Source: Ciona intestinalis (taxonomy: Eukaryota; Chordata; Ascidiacea; Phlebobranchia; Cionidae). From it: a stretch of DNA of 64,000 bases. The DNA lies in the NCBI RefSeq assembly GCF_000224145.3, contig NW_004190345.2, positions 33,976 to 97,975 of the forward strand. The letters run 5' to 3'. The notes under the pieces are model-generated. The model was given only the letters and a program-made list of their open reading frames with translations, had not been told where the DNA came from and ran no database searches. This document shows positions 47,585-58,600 of this stretch, one piece after another (the first letter of the stretch is position 1; every line of letters starts with the position of its first letter). Position numbers and translations under genes: made by a program.

Positions 47585-49679
47585 ATGGATTCTGTTAAGT
47601 TTAAGTTTGTACAGGAAGTGACACAATATGGCGACAAACTACTTAAAAGATTGGATGAATTTCGACGAAAGAATCTATATTATGACGTCAGAATAAAGAC
47701 AATTGATGACGAGTTTGTCGCGCATAAAGTTGTCCTCGCGGCGTGCGGGGGTGTTTTCAGGTAATGGAGTTGTTTGTATACGTCATAATCTAACCTTTTA
47801 CGTCCAAATCCAACGTTTCACGTCATACCTGTTACGTCACAGACGTAACTTCGTAGATCCGAACACAATGATGATCATTGGTGACGTCACAGAGGTAACA
47901 TTCGACTGTTGTTCCATTGGATTGTCACCGATTCTAAACTTCGCGTATTCTGGAATCCTCGAAATAACTGCCGAGAATTTGATTCCAGTTTTTGTGGCTT
48001 CTGGTTCAACAGAGATGAAGGAGGTGGGTGGGTTAAAGTGGGGGGTGTGGTTTAAAGTTAGGGGTAAGGGGGTGGGTTAAAGTTCCAGTGGCGTGGGTTT
48101 TACTGGTTGTGATAATAGATACTGCATATCTTCGGCCTCTTAGATATTATTCTGCATGATTGACAGGTGCAAGATATATGTGCGGGCCTCACCATGGAAC
48201 GACTTGGTTGGATCATCGACTTTGATGGTAAACAATCGCTCTGTGATGTCACTATTGAAGAATCTTTGGCAAAGTTAGAAAAAACTCTTCGAATTAATTT
48301 AAAAAGTTTTGGGGAATCCCCTGTGGGTGTAGAGGGGGAATTCCCATGTTTATCTCATGTTGAAGAGACATGGCCGGAGTTGGGCGTGGTTTATAAACTA
48401 CTGGTGGATTGTGTGAAGAAAGCTAAAGTGATCGACGATGGGAATAAAGTGAACAATAAACCTGATGAGGTTGTAACGGTGGATACAACACCAACCAAGA
48501 AAGAATTCGCAACACAAGACACGAAACAAGAACCAGAGAAAACAGAAGTAAAAGAACCAAAGTTGCCGGCAACACAAGAATCAACAAGCACTGAAAATTC
48601 AAAATCAACAACTGAAATAACAAAAGATGAAACAATAAAAGAATCAACAAAAGAAGCAACTAAAGAATTAGAAGATCCCAAAACCCCAGCAAAGGAAGAT
48701 CCCAAAACCCCAGCAAAGGAAGATCCCAAAACCCCAGCAAACGAAGATCCCAAAACCCCAGCAAACGAAGATCCCAAACTACCCGCGAAACCACCGAATA
48801 TAAACGGGAACCAGCCCGATGGCCGCCCAAAGTTGAAACCCCGAACAATATCAATTGTTGACCCCGAGGAACCTAAGACCCAACAAAGTCCCAAAGTAAC
48901 GAAACGTAAACCTACCGCCCCCAAACCACCAATTGAAGCTTCACCCGTTTCCAATCGTACCAAACGTGGGTCGCAACACAAACCCACCCAAGCCCTCCCA
49001 TCACCCCCCACACGGCCCCCTAAACCTTCACCCAAAGTCCCCCCACCTCGTCCAAAACCCCCATCAATCAAAAAGAACAAACCAGTAAGTTGGATTTGTT
49101 CTATATGGGATTTGTTCAATTGCAATTAAATTACTTTTACATAAATATGATGTCATGAAACCTTAATTATCCCACGAGGAAGACAGAGGTTGTAACTTCT
49201 TATAATTAGAAAAAGTGTACATTTAATACTTTAAACCATGATTATGATGTCATAATTTACAATATAAACCTGATTATTCGATAGAAACCAACGATCTACG
49301 ACGACAAGTTGAATCCGTTCTCTTTGGATGAGACAGTAAGTAACAATGTTTGCAATGTCATAATATTTGTATATAGTTTACTATGATGTCATAGATGCTT
49401 GCTTGTAGCTTAGAGACTTTGTGATGCTCGATGCCGCCACCACTGTACGTGTCCTTAGGCAAGACACTTAACAAATTGTCAGCCATGCAAAAAAATGCAT
49501 ACATGGTAACTTGTAAGCACGAGGTGTATGAAACAGAACACTCGTGTTGTAACAACTGTCATTGCCACTTTCGTTGCCACTTTAGTTTCAACCATTCATA
49601 ATCTTTTGTCTACTAGGATTCGAATGAAAACGATAAAGACAAAAAGACGAGTTCAACCGAAAACAACCCGTTCGAATGA
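47585..49679 (+). CDS. BTB/POZ protein with proline-rich tail and NPF motifs
   Basis: Exons 47585-47760, 47843-48023, 48167-49084, 49285-49335 and 49617-49679 join in phase to 463 codons (462 aa). The N-terminal BTB fold is supported by YYDVRIKTIDDEFVAHKVVL, AACGGVFRRNF and LNFAYSGILEI. No Kelch, zinc-finger or MATH domain follows. The middle is Lys/Glu/Thr-rich and contains about five tandem EDPKTPAK-type octapeptides (24-bp DNA repeat at about 48675-48780). Then comes PPTRPPKPSPKVPPPRPKPP, a likely SH3 ligand. The small last exons supply two NPF tripeptides (KLNPFSLDET and the C-terminal ENNPFE), typical EH-domain ligands. I do not recognise a named orthologue. An adaptor role is inference. 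Confidence 0.8.
49400..49570 (+). mobile_element. SINE-like repeat
   Basis: GCTCGATGCCGCCACCACTG, TCCTTAGGCAAGACACTTAA, ATACATGGTAACTTGTAAGC and GAACACTCGTGTTGTAACA match the family at 21415 and 26699. It lies in the last intron of the BTB gene. Confidence 0.6.
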
Positions 49680-50275
49680 AATTGTTGTTGTTTATTTCGT
49701 ATTTATGTCTATAAATGTTTGTGCAGATATTTATTTCAATCGTTTCAATAAACTTTGTGTTACTAATAATATAAACTCGACAGTGTGCATAAGGTTTTTA
49801 ATAACAAGGTAACCCTTTGGGGAATTTCCCAATCTTAATGCAAGTTGCAAAAATGTAAATTTATTTTATAACCTTTCTATCTTTATTAAGAATTAAAAAA
49901 ATTCCATGTTTAATGCTTTATTTGATATTTATGTCTGCAGTACCCTAACAGGGGAATCCCCGGGGTGACGTGTTGTTCTCTCCAAAATAATTTAAGTTTT
50001 TTTTTTCCATTTTGAGAAAGTTTAAATTTGTAAAATATATTAAGTTAAGTTTATGTTTGCTCAGGGTTTTTTTAATAAACTTTTCATACGCGCAGAAAAC
50101 ATGGTGTTTCCGTTTAATTGCAATACAAACAATCCTAACGTTCAACAACACTCAAGACTTTTAGTTTTCAAACCGTAACTTTTGAGACGCAAGTCGTATC
50201 TTATACGGCCTGTTATGTTTGTTTCGACATGAATAAATAACTTTCAAAGATTTATTTAAAGCAGATTGTTAAGAA
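49680..50275. other. BTB-MCM9 intergenic region
   Basis: No coding sequence recognised. AATAAA occurs near 49748, after the BTB stop. A T-rich acceptor ending AAAGCAG (AG at 50263-50264) lies 11 bases before the MCM9 ATG. Confidence 0.5.
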
Positions 50276-52600
50276 ATGTCACGCGAGCCGTTTGCATTAG
50301 TTCATTGTTACGTCACAGAGCATCATACGCCAGATGTTATTCGAATATTACTAGAACAAGAAGACAATGCCCATTATTCCGTCACAATCGACGGATGTCG
50401 CTTGCTGGAATCGCATGAGGTTTTGGGAGAAGTTTTGCTTCTCAACTCAAACAAAATGTTGGAAATATTAGACAATGTGTTGTTATTGTTAATGCGTGAC
50501 ATCACAATGACTCATTCATTGAAGAGCCACATGTCAATCAAACGTAACATCCACGCCAGGTTTGTGAAACTCCCAAGGTGTCTTGAGTTGTGCCGAGATC
50601 GGATCCCAAAATCGAACGACATCGGGAACTTCTTGGCTGTGCAGGGTACAGTGATACGGACGAGCACCACAAAGATATTGGAGTGCAAGAAGGAATATAT
50701 GTGTTGTAAATGTAACAATGTATTCACACTGGATGCTGAGTTCCAACTACATTACACAATACCGACACCAACTAAGTGCCCGGTGGATAAGGATTGTAAT
50801 TCCAAGAAGTTTGTGTTGATCGGAGATGCAAGTCTCGCGTGCCCGTCGAGGTGTATCGACTACCAAGAGGTGAAAGTTCAAGAACAAATCCGTAAACTTT
50901 CGATGGGCACGATACCTCGCTCGATCACGGTGGCGCTAGAGAACGACCTTGTTGATTGTTGCAAGGCTGGTGATGACGTGGTTGTGTTCGGTGCTGTGTC
51001 TTGTAGATGGCAGGGATTAAATTTAAACAAACCGTGTGAGTTGGAGTTGGTGATCAAAGCTAATAACGTTTGTGTTTGCAACAACGAGGCATCGGTGGGC
51101 GACGTACAGAACGAATATGACGATGAATTTCAATGTTTCTGGGCAGCATATGTAGACACACCAATGACTGCAAGGAATATTGTGTTGGAGTCCGTGTGTC
51201 CACAGGTTTATGGCTTGTACGTGGTTAAACTAGCGGTGGCATTGATATTAGCGGGGGGTGTCGCTCGTACAGATGCTTCGGGGTCAAGAGTTCGTGGGGA
51301 ATGTCATTTATTGTTGGTGGGGGATCCCGGGACGGGAAAATCCCAATTCTTAAAGTATGCGTCGAGAATCACGAGAAGGTCGGTGCTCACGACAGGAATC
51401 GGGTCAAGTACGGCTGGGTTGACCGTGAGTGCTGTGCGCGATGGTGCGCACTGGATGTTGGAGGCGGGTGCCCTGGTGTTGGCTGATGGAGGAATATGTT
51501 GCGTGGATGAGTTTGCCGGGATCAAGGAACACGATAGATCGGCGATACATGAAGCTATGGAACAACAAACCATCAGTGTGGCTAAAGCTGGCTTGGTTTG
51601 TAAGTTAAACACGAGGACAAGTATATTGGCCGCAACCAACCCAAAGCTTGGTAAATATGATGAATGTGTTTCAGTTGAAACCAACATAGCGATGGCGAGC
51701 CCATTGTTGAGTAGGTTTGATTTGATTCTTGTTTTGTTGGACTCCAAGAACATTAGTTGGGACGATGTGGTAGCAGATTATCTGTTGAATAAAACTAACG
51801 TGAAACAAACAAGATCAAAAGTGTGGTCACTACAACAAATGCAGGCTTACTTTACGACAATACGTCAACTCACCCCAACTTTAACTCACGAAGCTGATCT
51901 TGTGTTAAAGAATTATTACCAAGCTCATCGTAAATCAAACTCTCGTAATGCTGCACGAACGACGCTTCGATTGTTGGAAAGTTTGATCCGTCTCGCTGAA
52001 GCTCACGCGAAGATTATGTTTCGAAGCCAAGTTTTGATCCAGGACGCGGTGGCCGCGATCACGGTGATGGAGTCGTCCATGCAGGGTGCGTCGCTACTGA
52101 CCACCGGAAGCATCCTACATTCATGTTTCCCACAAAACGCAGAGGAAGAATATTTAAAACATTCAAGGTTGGTTCTTGATAAACTTGAATTGGGGCATTT
52201 ACTACACGCCCCCCCACCCCACAACACACACGCCGAACACTTTGCTACTTTCCCCAATATCTCATGCTCAGCCATCCCTACTAAACATGAAAATAACTTG
52301 AACAAAATACTAAACTTGCCCCCCACCCCCAACAAAGTCATCACATCCACACAAACCATGGACCCAATGACACCAAAACACGACTCACCGAATAAATCTG
52401 AAAATATTTTCAACATTCAACAATTTAACGAGGATGATTTTATTTTTACTTTTGAGGATGAACCTAAAGTAGTTTCCACAACTAGTAACTCAACTTCACC
52501 AGCAAGAAAAGTTTCCAAACTTAGTCTTCCATTTACTTTGGATGAATCTGTTGTTGAAGACATTTACGACGAGGACGGGACAAAGTTGTTTAAATTTTAA
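50276..52600 (+). CDS. MCM9: MCM9 helicase, single exon
   Basis: MCM9 works with MCM8 in homologous recombination and interstrand crosslink repair. One open frame of 774 aa. N-domain: YMCCKCNNVF begins a zinc-binding region with later cysteines (TKCPVDKDC). The pre-AAA block is VQEQIRKLSMGTIPRSITVA, then DLVDCCKAGDDVVVFG. The AAA+ core has Walker A GDPGTGKSQ, VLTTGIGSSTAGLTVSAV, Walker B GGICCVDEF, EAMEQQTISVAKAGLVCKLN and arginine finger SRFD, followed by RNAARTTLRLLESLIRLAEA and VMESSMQGASLL. These match MCM9 rather than MCM8 or MCM2-7. The C-terminal 150 residues are low-conservation and end DEDGTKLFKF; vertebrate MCM9 has a longer tail. The absence of introns contrasts with 18-exon MCM3 nearby and suggests a retrocopy origin. 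Confidence 0.95.
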   Translation: MSREPFALVHCYVTEHHTPDVIRILLEQEDNAHYSVTIDGCRLLESHEVLGEVLLLNSNKMLEILDNVLLLLMRDITMTHSLKSHMSIKRNIHARFVKLPRCLELCRDRIPKSNDIGNFLAVQGTVIRTSTTKILECKKEYMCCKCNNVFTLDAEFQLHYTIPTPTKCPVDKDCNSKKFVLIGDASLACPSRCIDYQEVKVQEQIRKLSMGTIPRSITVALENDLVDCCKAGDDVVVFGAVSCRWQGLNLNKPCELELVIKANNVCVCNNEASVGDVQNEYDDEFQCFWAAYVDTPMTARNIVLESVCPQVYGLYVVKLAVALILAGGVARTDASGSRVRGECHLLLVGDPGTGKSQFLKYASRITRRSVLTTGIGSSTAGLTVSAVRDGAHWMLEAGALVLADGGICCVDEFAGIKEHDRSAIHEAMEQQTISVAKAGLVCKLNTRTSILAATNPKLGKYDECVSVETNIAMASPLLSRFDLILVLLDSKNISWDDVVADYLLNKTNVKQTRSKVWSLQQMQAYFTTIRQLTPTLTHEADLVLKNYYQAHRKSNSRNAARTTLRLLESLIRLAEAHAKIMFRSQVLIQDAVAAITVMESSMQGASLLTTGSILHSCFPQNAEEEYLKHSRLVLDKLELGHLLHAPPPHNTHAEHFATFPNISCSAIPTKHENNLNKILNLPPTPNKVITSTQTMDPMTPKHDSPNKSENIFNIQQFNEDDFIFTFEDEPKVVSTTSNSTSPARKVSKLSLPFTLDESVVEDIYDEDGTKLFKF

Positions 52601-52761
52601 TCTTCATGTTTATAATATCTTTATGCTGATTAACTTTTCTGCTGTTAGTGCCTTTTTTACACCAAAAAGCAATTTCAATATTTTTCTATTTCAAATTCAT
52701 CCTAATTTTTTTTGTTTGTTTTTGTTACTTTATAGAATACATAGGGTTATTGTTTGTTGTC
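52601..52761 (+). promoter_or_regulatory. short MCM9-USO1 junction with strong 3' splice acceptor
   Basis: Only 161 bases separate the MCM9 stop from the USO1 ATG. No AATAAA and no promoter element is visible. A very T-rich tract ends in TTACTTTATAG, with AG at 52734-52735. This looks like a trans-splice acceptor for the downstream gene of an operon. Confidence 0.5.
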
Positions 52762-55361
52762 ATGAATTATTTGAAGTCTTTCGTTCAAAGCAACGAAGAA
52801 AATGCCCCTAGTGGTTCGGAAACGGTGGGTTGGTATCTTCACTTACGTTCATGTTGTAATATAATATTTCTATAGGTAGCAAGGTTGTGCGATCGAATAT
52901 CCTCGTCGACTTTGCTTGAAGATCGGAGAGACGCCGTACGAGCGCTCAAAAGTCTTTCAAAGGTTTCACTTTTTTGTAACAAAAGTTTGTGTGATAGATC
53001 TCCTGGCTTCTGATCTTAAGTTATGGCCCCAGTGGTTACGGGTTCAAGGCTCGATGCCGCCACCATTGTTGGTGTATGTGTCCTTGCACAAGACATTTAA
53101 CAGCAAACCCTAATGATGTTTCGTCGCATGGCAGGCGAAACATCTGTCCTTTAAGATCACAAACAATTGACACAAGATGTTTTTACATTTATTGTACACC
53201 TGGGTGACCTGGCAGCAACAACAAGATTTTTTTTTTTTTCAGAAGTTCCGTTTAGAAGTTGGATCGCAGGCGTTGCCGCAGTTGATTGAGGTTTTAACGT
53301 CGGATTACGACGATGAGATTGCTTCGTATTCGTTGGATACGCTGTTTAATCTTACTACTGTAGATGACGATGGGGAAGGTGGGGGGGGTTTGGGGTTCTT
53401 GGTTGTAATAAATTAAATGTACTTGAGATAACTTAGTTAAACATTTTGTTCAAATATATTTATTTTAAAATATAAATGGCAGGGAACTCAGTGTTGGACC
53501 CCGAGATCGCAGCTTCGTTCGTTGATAAATTCACAGAAGTTGAGGTAAAATTTGTTGTGTGTTTGATCTTTAAGTTTGTTAAACTTTGTTTATTTACCAG
53601 ATGAATATTAACATTGTGTTGGATATGGTGGAGAAATACGAGTTCAGTGTCAGATGGGCAGCTGTTAAGTTATTGACGTCGTTACTTCGTGGGAAAGCTA
53701 CGGTCGTCCAGAATGTTGTGCTCGCTAAACCCATGGGTGGGTGATTGTGTTGATATGAGTTACCACGTATGTAACTTTGTGGGTGATTGAATGATTGATA
53801 TTAATACCCATTAGTGACCACCAGGTTGGATAAATTAAATCGTCTTGCTCAAGAATACACAATGGTAGTAAGCAGACACGCGATATACTGCAACACAATG
53901 TATATTGTTGACATCACAACAACCCTTGTTTATTAACAATTACTTTTGTATAGGTATCTCATGCTTGATGGATTTACTCACTGAAAATCGAGAAATTATT
54001 AGAAACGACGTAAGTATGATGTAATAATCACTATTGATGACATCACAATGTATNNNNNNNNNNNNNNNNNNNNNNNNNNNNNNNNNNNNNNNNNNNNNNN
54101 NNNNNNNNNNNNNNNNNNNNNNNNNNNNNNNNNNNNNNNNNNNNNNNNNNNNNNNNNNNNNNNNNNNNNNNNNNNNNNCATACACACCATTATGACATCA
54201 CAGGACACCAAGATACTCGCGCTAAACGAGGAAAACTCAAAACTTTTGAAAGAATCTTCGGAAACAAAAAGTTTGTTCGGAAGAAAAAGAAAATTATATT
54301 CAACAATTGAAAGATCAGTATAATTTAATTAAACTCACGCAAGGTAATAAGGTGTATAGTGATGTCACAGTTGTTTATTATGACATCACAATGCAGGTTC
54401 TTCAGGAGATGAATCAGCATTGTTACTTAACAAACAGATTGAGGAATTGACGGAAAAGTTCGCGAATCACTCCGAACTCATTCTTTTAAAAGATAAAAGA
54501 ATTTCAGCATTGGTAATTCTATTTCTATGTTAATGTATATAATGTTTCCATGTTTTTACTTTTAATGTTTCTATGTTTCTAGGAGAGCGAAATTGAATCT
54601 TTAAAGAAATCTGAATCGCAACAAAATGGGTTGGGGGGTGAAATAGATGAATTAAACAGCCAGGTTTGTTTGTTTATTATAATTTACTTAATTTTAATGA
54701 AATGCTCCCAAGGTTGAAAGTTTAAAACTTGAGTTGGCTTCGAGGTCGCTCGACGAGGCGCGTGAGGGGTTGGTTGCCGAGAAAGCCATGATGACATCAC
54801 AATTGGATGAATTGAGAGGGAAGGTTGGTGGTCTGGAGGTGAGGAATCAAATGTTGGAGGTTCGTTGTTGGATGTCGTTGTTTTCAACCATCTCGCTTTT
54901 TATCGAATAAGTTTTGTATTTGTGTTTTATCCATTGTTGTAACGACTGTCGTTATATTACTTCTGTCTTTACAACTTAATTATTCGTGATCAAAAAGACA
55001 ATAATGTGGGATGAAAATTTCACAGGAAAAACTGGCAACGACATTAGAGAAATTATCGATGAGCGATAGATCGTTGGAATCCTCGCTGGCTTCAACTTCA
55101 AGTTTAAAGAAGGAACAGGAAGACTTGTTGATATTGTTGTCGGATCAGGATACTAAACTTGAGGAATATAAAACTTTGCTGAGGGGTTTGGGGCAAGAGG
55201 TAACGCAGTGTACTTTGTGGATGATGTATTTCCTTGTTTGTTTATTATAGGTGTCGGATGATGACGTCAGTGACGATGGCGTCGATGATGGTGACGATGA
55301 TGACGTCAAGGATAATGACGTAGGCAATGATGACGTAATTGCTGACGAGAAGCAATCATAG
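52762..55361 (+). CDS. USO1: general vesicular transport factor USO1/p115
   Basis: Golgi tether with an armadillo head and a long coiled-coil tail ending in acidic residues. It starts MNYLKSFVQSNEENAP. Exons include 52762-52824, 52876-52962, 53243-53380, 53483-53545, 53602-53736, about 53955-54009, then the gap, then about 54193-54333, 54397-54512, 54583-54662, 54714-54856, 55025-55199 and 55250-55361. Head blocks: ARLCDRISSSTLLEDRRDAV, RALKSLSKKFRLEVG, VRWAAVKLLTSLL, CLMDLLTENREIIRND. Tail: KDQYNLIKLTQ, EQEDLLILLSDQDTKLEEY. The last exon is Asp/Val acidic (DDDVSDDG onward), formed by CRE words. Roughly 500 residues of the armadillo/coil region are missing at the gap. The exon after the gap carries an apparent one-base frameshift in the A-run 54266-54270. 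Confidence 0.92.
53019..53170 (+). mobile_element. SINE-like repeat with B-box-like head
   Basis: CCCCAGTGGTTACGGGTTCAAGGCTCGATG, split here as CCCCAGTGGTTACGGGTTCA and AGGCTCGATG, is followed by CACCATTGTTGGTGTATG and AACAGCAAACCCTAATGATG. The tail GATGTTTCGTCGCATGGCAG differs from the 26699 copy but recurs near 46470 and 57030, so two tail subfamilies exist. Confidence 0.6.
54054..54178. other. assembly gap (125 N) inside USO1
   Basis: The gap separates the proximal armadillo exon (ENREIIRND) from coiled-coil exons of the tail. The known family structure requires about 500 residues between them. Confidence 0.9.
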
Positions 55362-55689
55362 ACAGTCGTAATTTGATTGAAGTGCAATAACTGCGTGTAA
55401 ATACAAGACATTGTTACGTCATAATAGAAAGCGCGTTATATTTGAATAAACGTCGAAACGTTCGGTGGCGCATCTGGCATTGTTTGGCGAACAAACAACT
55501 TTATTTGGCCTTCAATTGTCAAGTTTGTTTTCCGTTTCAACGATAGTCGATAATTCACGGGTTTCAGAATCGAAGGTTTGTCGAGGTATTGTGACGTAAT
55601 ATAAACCTAATTGTAATACTAGAATGGTGTAACAATCGACTATTGTTGCGCTGTAATAAAAAGCGACATTCGAAGCAGCGTCGATAGCG
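55362..55689 (+). promoter_or_regulatory. USO1-KY-like intergenic region
   Basis: AATAAA at 55445-55450 follows the USO1 stop by about 85 bases. An AATATAAA-like TATA element lies near 55598 and many CGs are intact, so the KY-like gene probably has its own promoter. AAGCAG at 55673-55678 could be an acceptor 11 bases before the ATG, but it lacks a pyrimidine tract. Confidence 0.4.
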
Positions 55690-58600
55690 ATGGGTTGTGG
55701 AAGCAGCAAAGTTAACGAACAGCAACTACCAAAGGTTAGTGTTTGGTTTGTTTGAAACTAATTAATCAAAGTTGTCGCAGATTGTTGTCACCCCAGATGT
55801 TAAGAGGAAATATGTGGGTGGGGGTGCCATCTTACCCCAACCACCAATCCTACCTGAAACCATCTTACCCCACCCCGTTCCACCAACCACAACGAAAAAC
55901 GAGGTTCTTGCCGGGATTGGAGGCAAACTGACGTCATTGGACAAACATGCTGACAAAGTATGACGTATGTGATGACCTAGTATATATTACTGACGTCATA
56001 GTATACATTCAGACGTCAATAAAGGAAGCTTCCAATAATGTTGATGATTTCACATCCGGGATCTTCAGTGAGTTTAATAACAGGATCGTAAACGGGGAAG
56101 TACCCAAGTTGCCGACCATTCACGAGAAAGGTGGGTGTGTGACGTCATAATCATCCTTGTAATTTACCCTATGACGTCATATAGGAGGATTGTCAAGCAT
56201 CTCGAAGCCGAGCGCTGTCGATAAGAACGCGATGTTGGAACGATTGTTACGTCAGCAAGAGGCGTAAGTTGATACGTCATCGTGTTATGACGTCATCGTG
56301 TTGTGACGTCATAATAATGTTTATTCCACAGCGAGGAAAAGATGCGAACGTTAGATAAAGATCGACAACAAAACAATCTTCAGGATAAACTAATGGAAAG
56401 AATGAAAAGAAAGAAAAGTCAACAAGTGGTAAACAATGTAACAACGGTGGACTCTGGTGACCCCATCATGAACTCTGGTGACCTTTCGTTGAACCTTGGT
56501 TTAGACCAAGCACCCAAGCCGCAAGCTCCGGTTACGAAGAAAGAAGCTTTGTATATGTGAGTTATTTGTTTGTTGGCAGATTTCCTACTTTTAATATCCC
56601 CATATTTTCAAGGAAGGAAAATATTTCGTTGTTCCGAGATTTGGAAACATACGCCGTGAACATGGAAAGGGTCGATTCTACTTTGTTTACATTCAATAAG
56701 TTGATGACGGATTTATTGATTGAGCAGTTGACCGACTTGGAAAAGGTCAGCCATATTTGCTCCCATCCATGTTTGATAAATTACCCTTTAATAAATTAAT
56801 AACCCAACCCAACCCAGGTCCGAATACTTTTTCATTGGATAACTTCTCAAGATTTAAACGCAATCAAGTTTCCTTCAGAGATTCCTGACGACACCCCACT
56901 CGGGTATTTACATTCAATCAAACAAGATACGAAGACATACGCGGCTCTATTCCTCCGGTTGTGCAGGTGACGTGGTTGCTTGTTTACTATAGGGGATCTG
57001 TTTGTGTCCTTGGATGTTTAACAGTAAACCCTGATAATGTTTATACCTATGGCGAATGGAACGTCGGTTCCTTAAGACCCCAAACGAACACACAATATTT
57101 ATATTTGTTAGAGCTGCTGGGATTCATTGCAAACAGATAAGCGGTTACTTGAAGGGGGTTGGGTATCAACCTGATTATAAGTTTCGTGGGAAAGATGATC
57201 CGTTCAGGGGAAGTTGGAACGGTGTGTTGGTTGATGGACAGTGGCGGTTGATTGACACGCATTGGGGTGCTCGGCATGTTACAGGTATAGTATAATGCAG
57301 AAATAGGTGTAACTTATTTATATTCGACTGAGTATAATAGTTATTGTTGTTGAACAGAAGACGACGAAATTGCCTCAAATAACTGGAGGACTGAATATAA
57401 ATACGAGGAACATTATTTTCTAACTGACCCGGATCAACTCATCGCCACCCATTTTCCTGACGAGCCAGAATGGCAACTTTTGCCCAAAGTTTATTCGTTA
57501 ACAGATTTTGAGGTAGGTTGTTTAATAATGAATACTCCCCGAATAACTTTACTTTTTTGCAGTCTACTGCCAAGTTGTGGCCACTATTTTACAAACTGAA
57601 ACTTAGTCTTCTGTCGCACGGTGGCGGTGTGGTGTCGACCGACAATCGGGGATTTGTTCGAATTAAACTCGGTGTTCCAAGCTTTGCTCGAAGTGAAGCC
57701 AAGTTTAAGGTTGAGTTGCGAACAAGGAATCGACAAAAGGAAATCAACGGAATATCTCTGCAACAATATATATTCCATTACAGCCTCGCAAACGAAGAGG
57801 TTTATAAGATATTTATGGAATGCTACGTAATGTTATTTACTTTAACTATCGAGTTAGAATAACCATGGTAAAGTTTGGTGTAGTGTTACGTTAACCGAGT
57901 ATATAAAATAATAATATTCACAGGTTGTTGAAGCATACGTTCCAACTCCTGGGACTTTTCTGCTCAAAATATTTGGATTGTCCAAGAAATACAGCGAAGA
58001 TAATCTTTTTACTAATTGTTGTTTATACCAGATTAATTGTGACGTAGTTAAACGTGGTAATTATGACGTCACACCACCTTTTCCTAAGGTTACGTCATAT
58101 TATGGGCCGGGTTTGCTGAGTCAGCAGTGTGGTATCGAAACGCTGAGTCATAATGGTCCTATTGTTGATTGTGACGTCAGTGGTGTAGCGGAAGTGGTGG
58201 TACGACTGCCCTCTAACGGCGATGTGACGTTTACCCAAGATCTTCACGATGCAACATCAGCAAACCCCCTCCCAGACCATTCGTTTCATTCAATTCATGT
58301 TAATGGGGGGTGGTGTGAAGTCACATTTCTTGCACTACCGCCCTCTAATGGTTGTTACACACTCACTTTATATATCAGCACGAACAACGACGGGAAGTAT
58401 TCTTCATTCTGTCATTACCTTGTCAATTCCAAAGTAGCTCGTGGAGAAGTTTTCCCTGCGGTCCCAAACTGTAGGGTCGGCGACATTGGGGCATCATTGG
58501 TTGGTATGAAGCTCGTATCATCTTGCCCCGCGGATATCAAGGACGTAACGAGTGGTTTCGTGTCCAACCTGATCCATGGTGACCTCACAATCACGTTCAA

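Noticed and set aside
48391-49125. 244-aa minus-strand frame opposite the BTB protein
   Set aside because: Low-complexity Gly/Ser/Leu shadow of the Pro/Lys/Thr-rich coding exon; it also crosses repeats.
50276-52600. MCM9 as a processed pseudogene
   Set aside because: The frame is intact over 774 codons with Walker A, Walker B, arginine finger and zinc cysteines all preserved.
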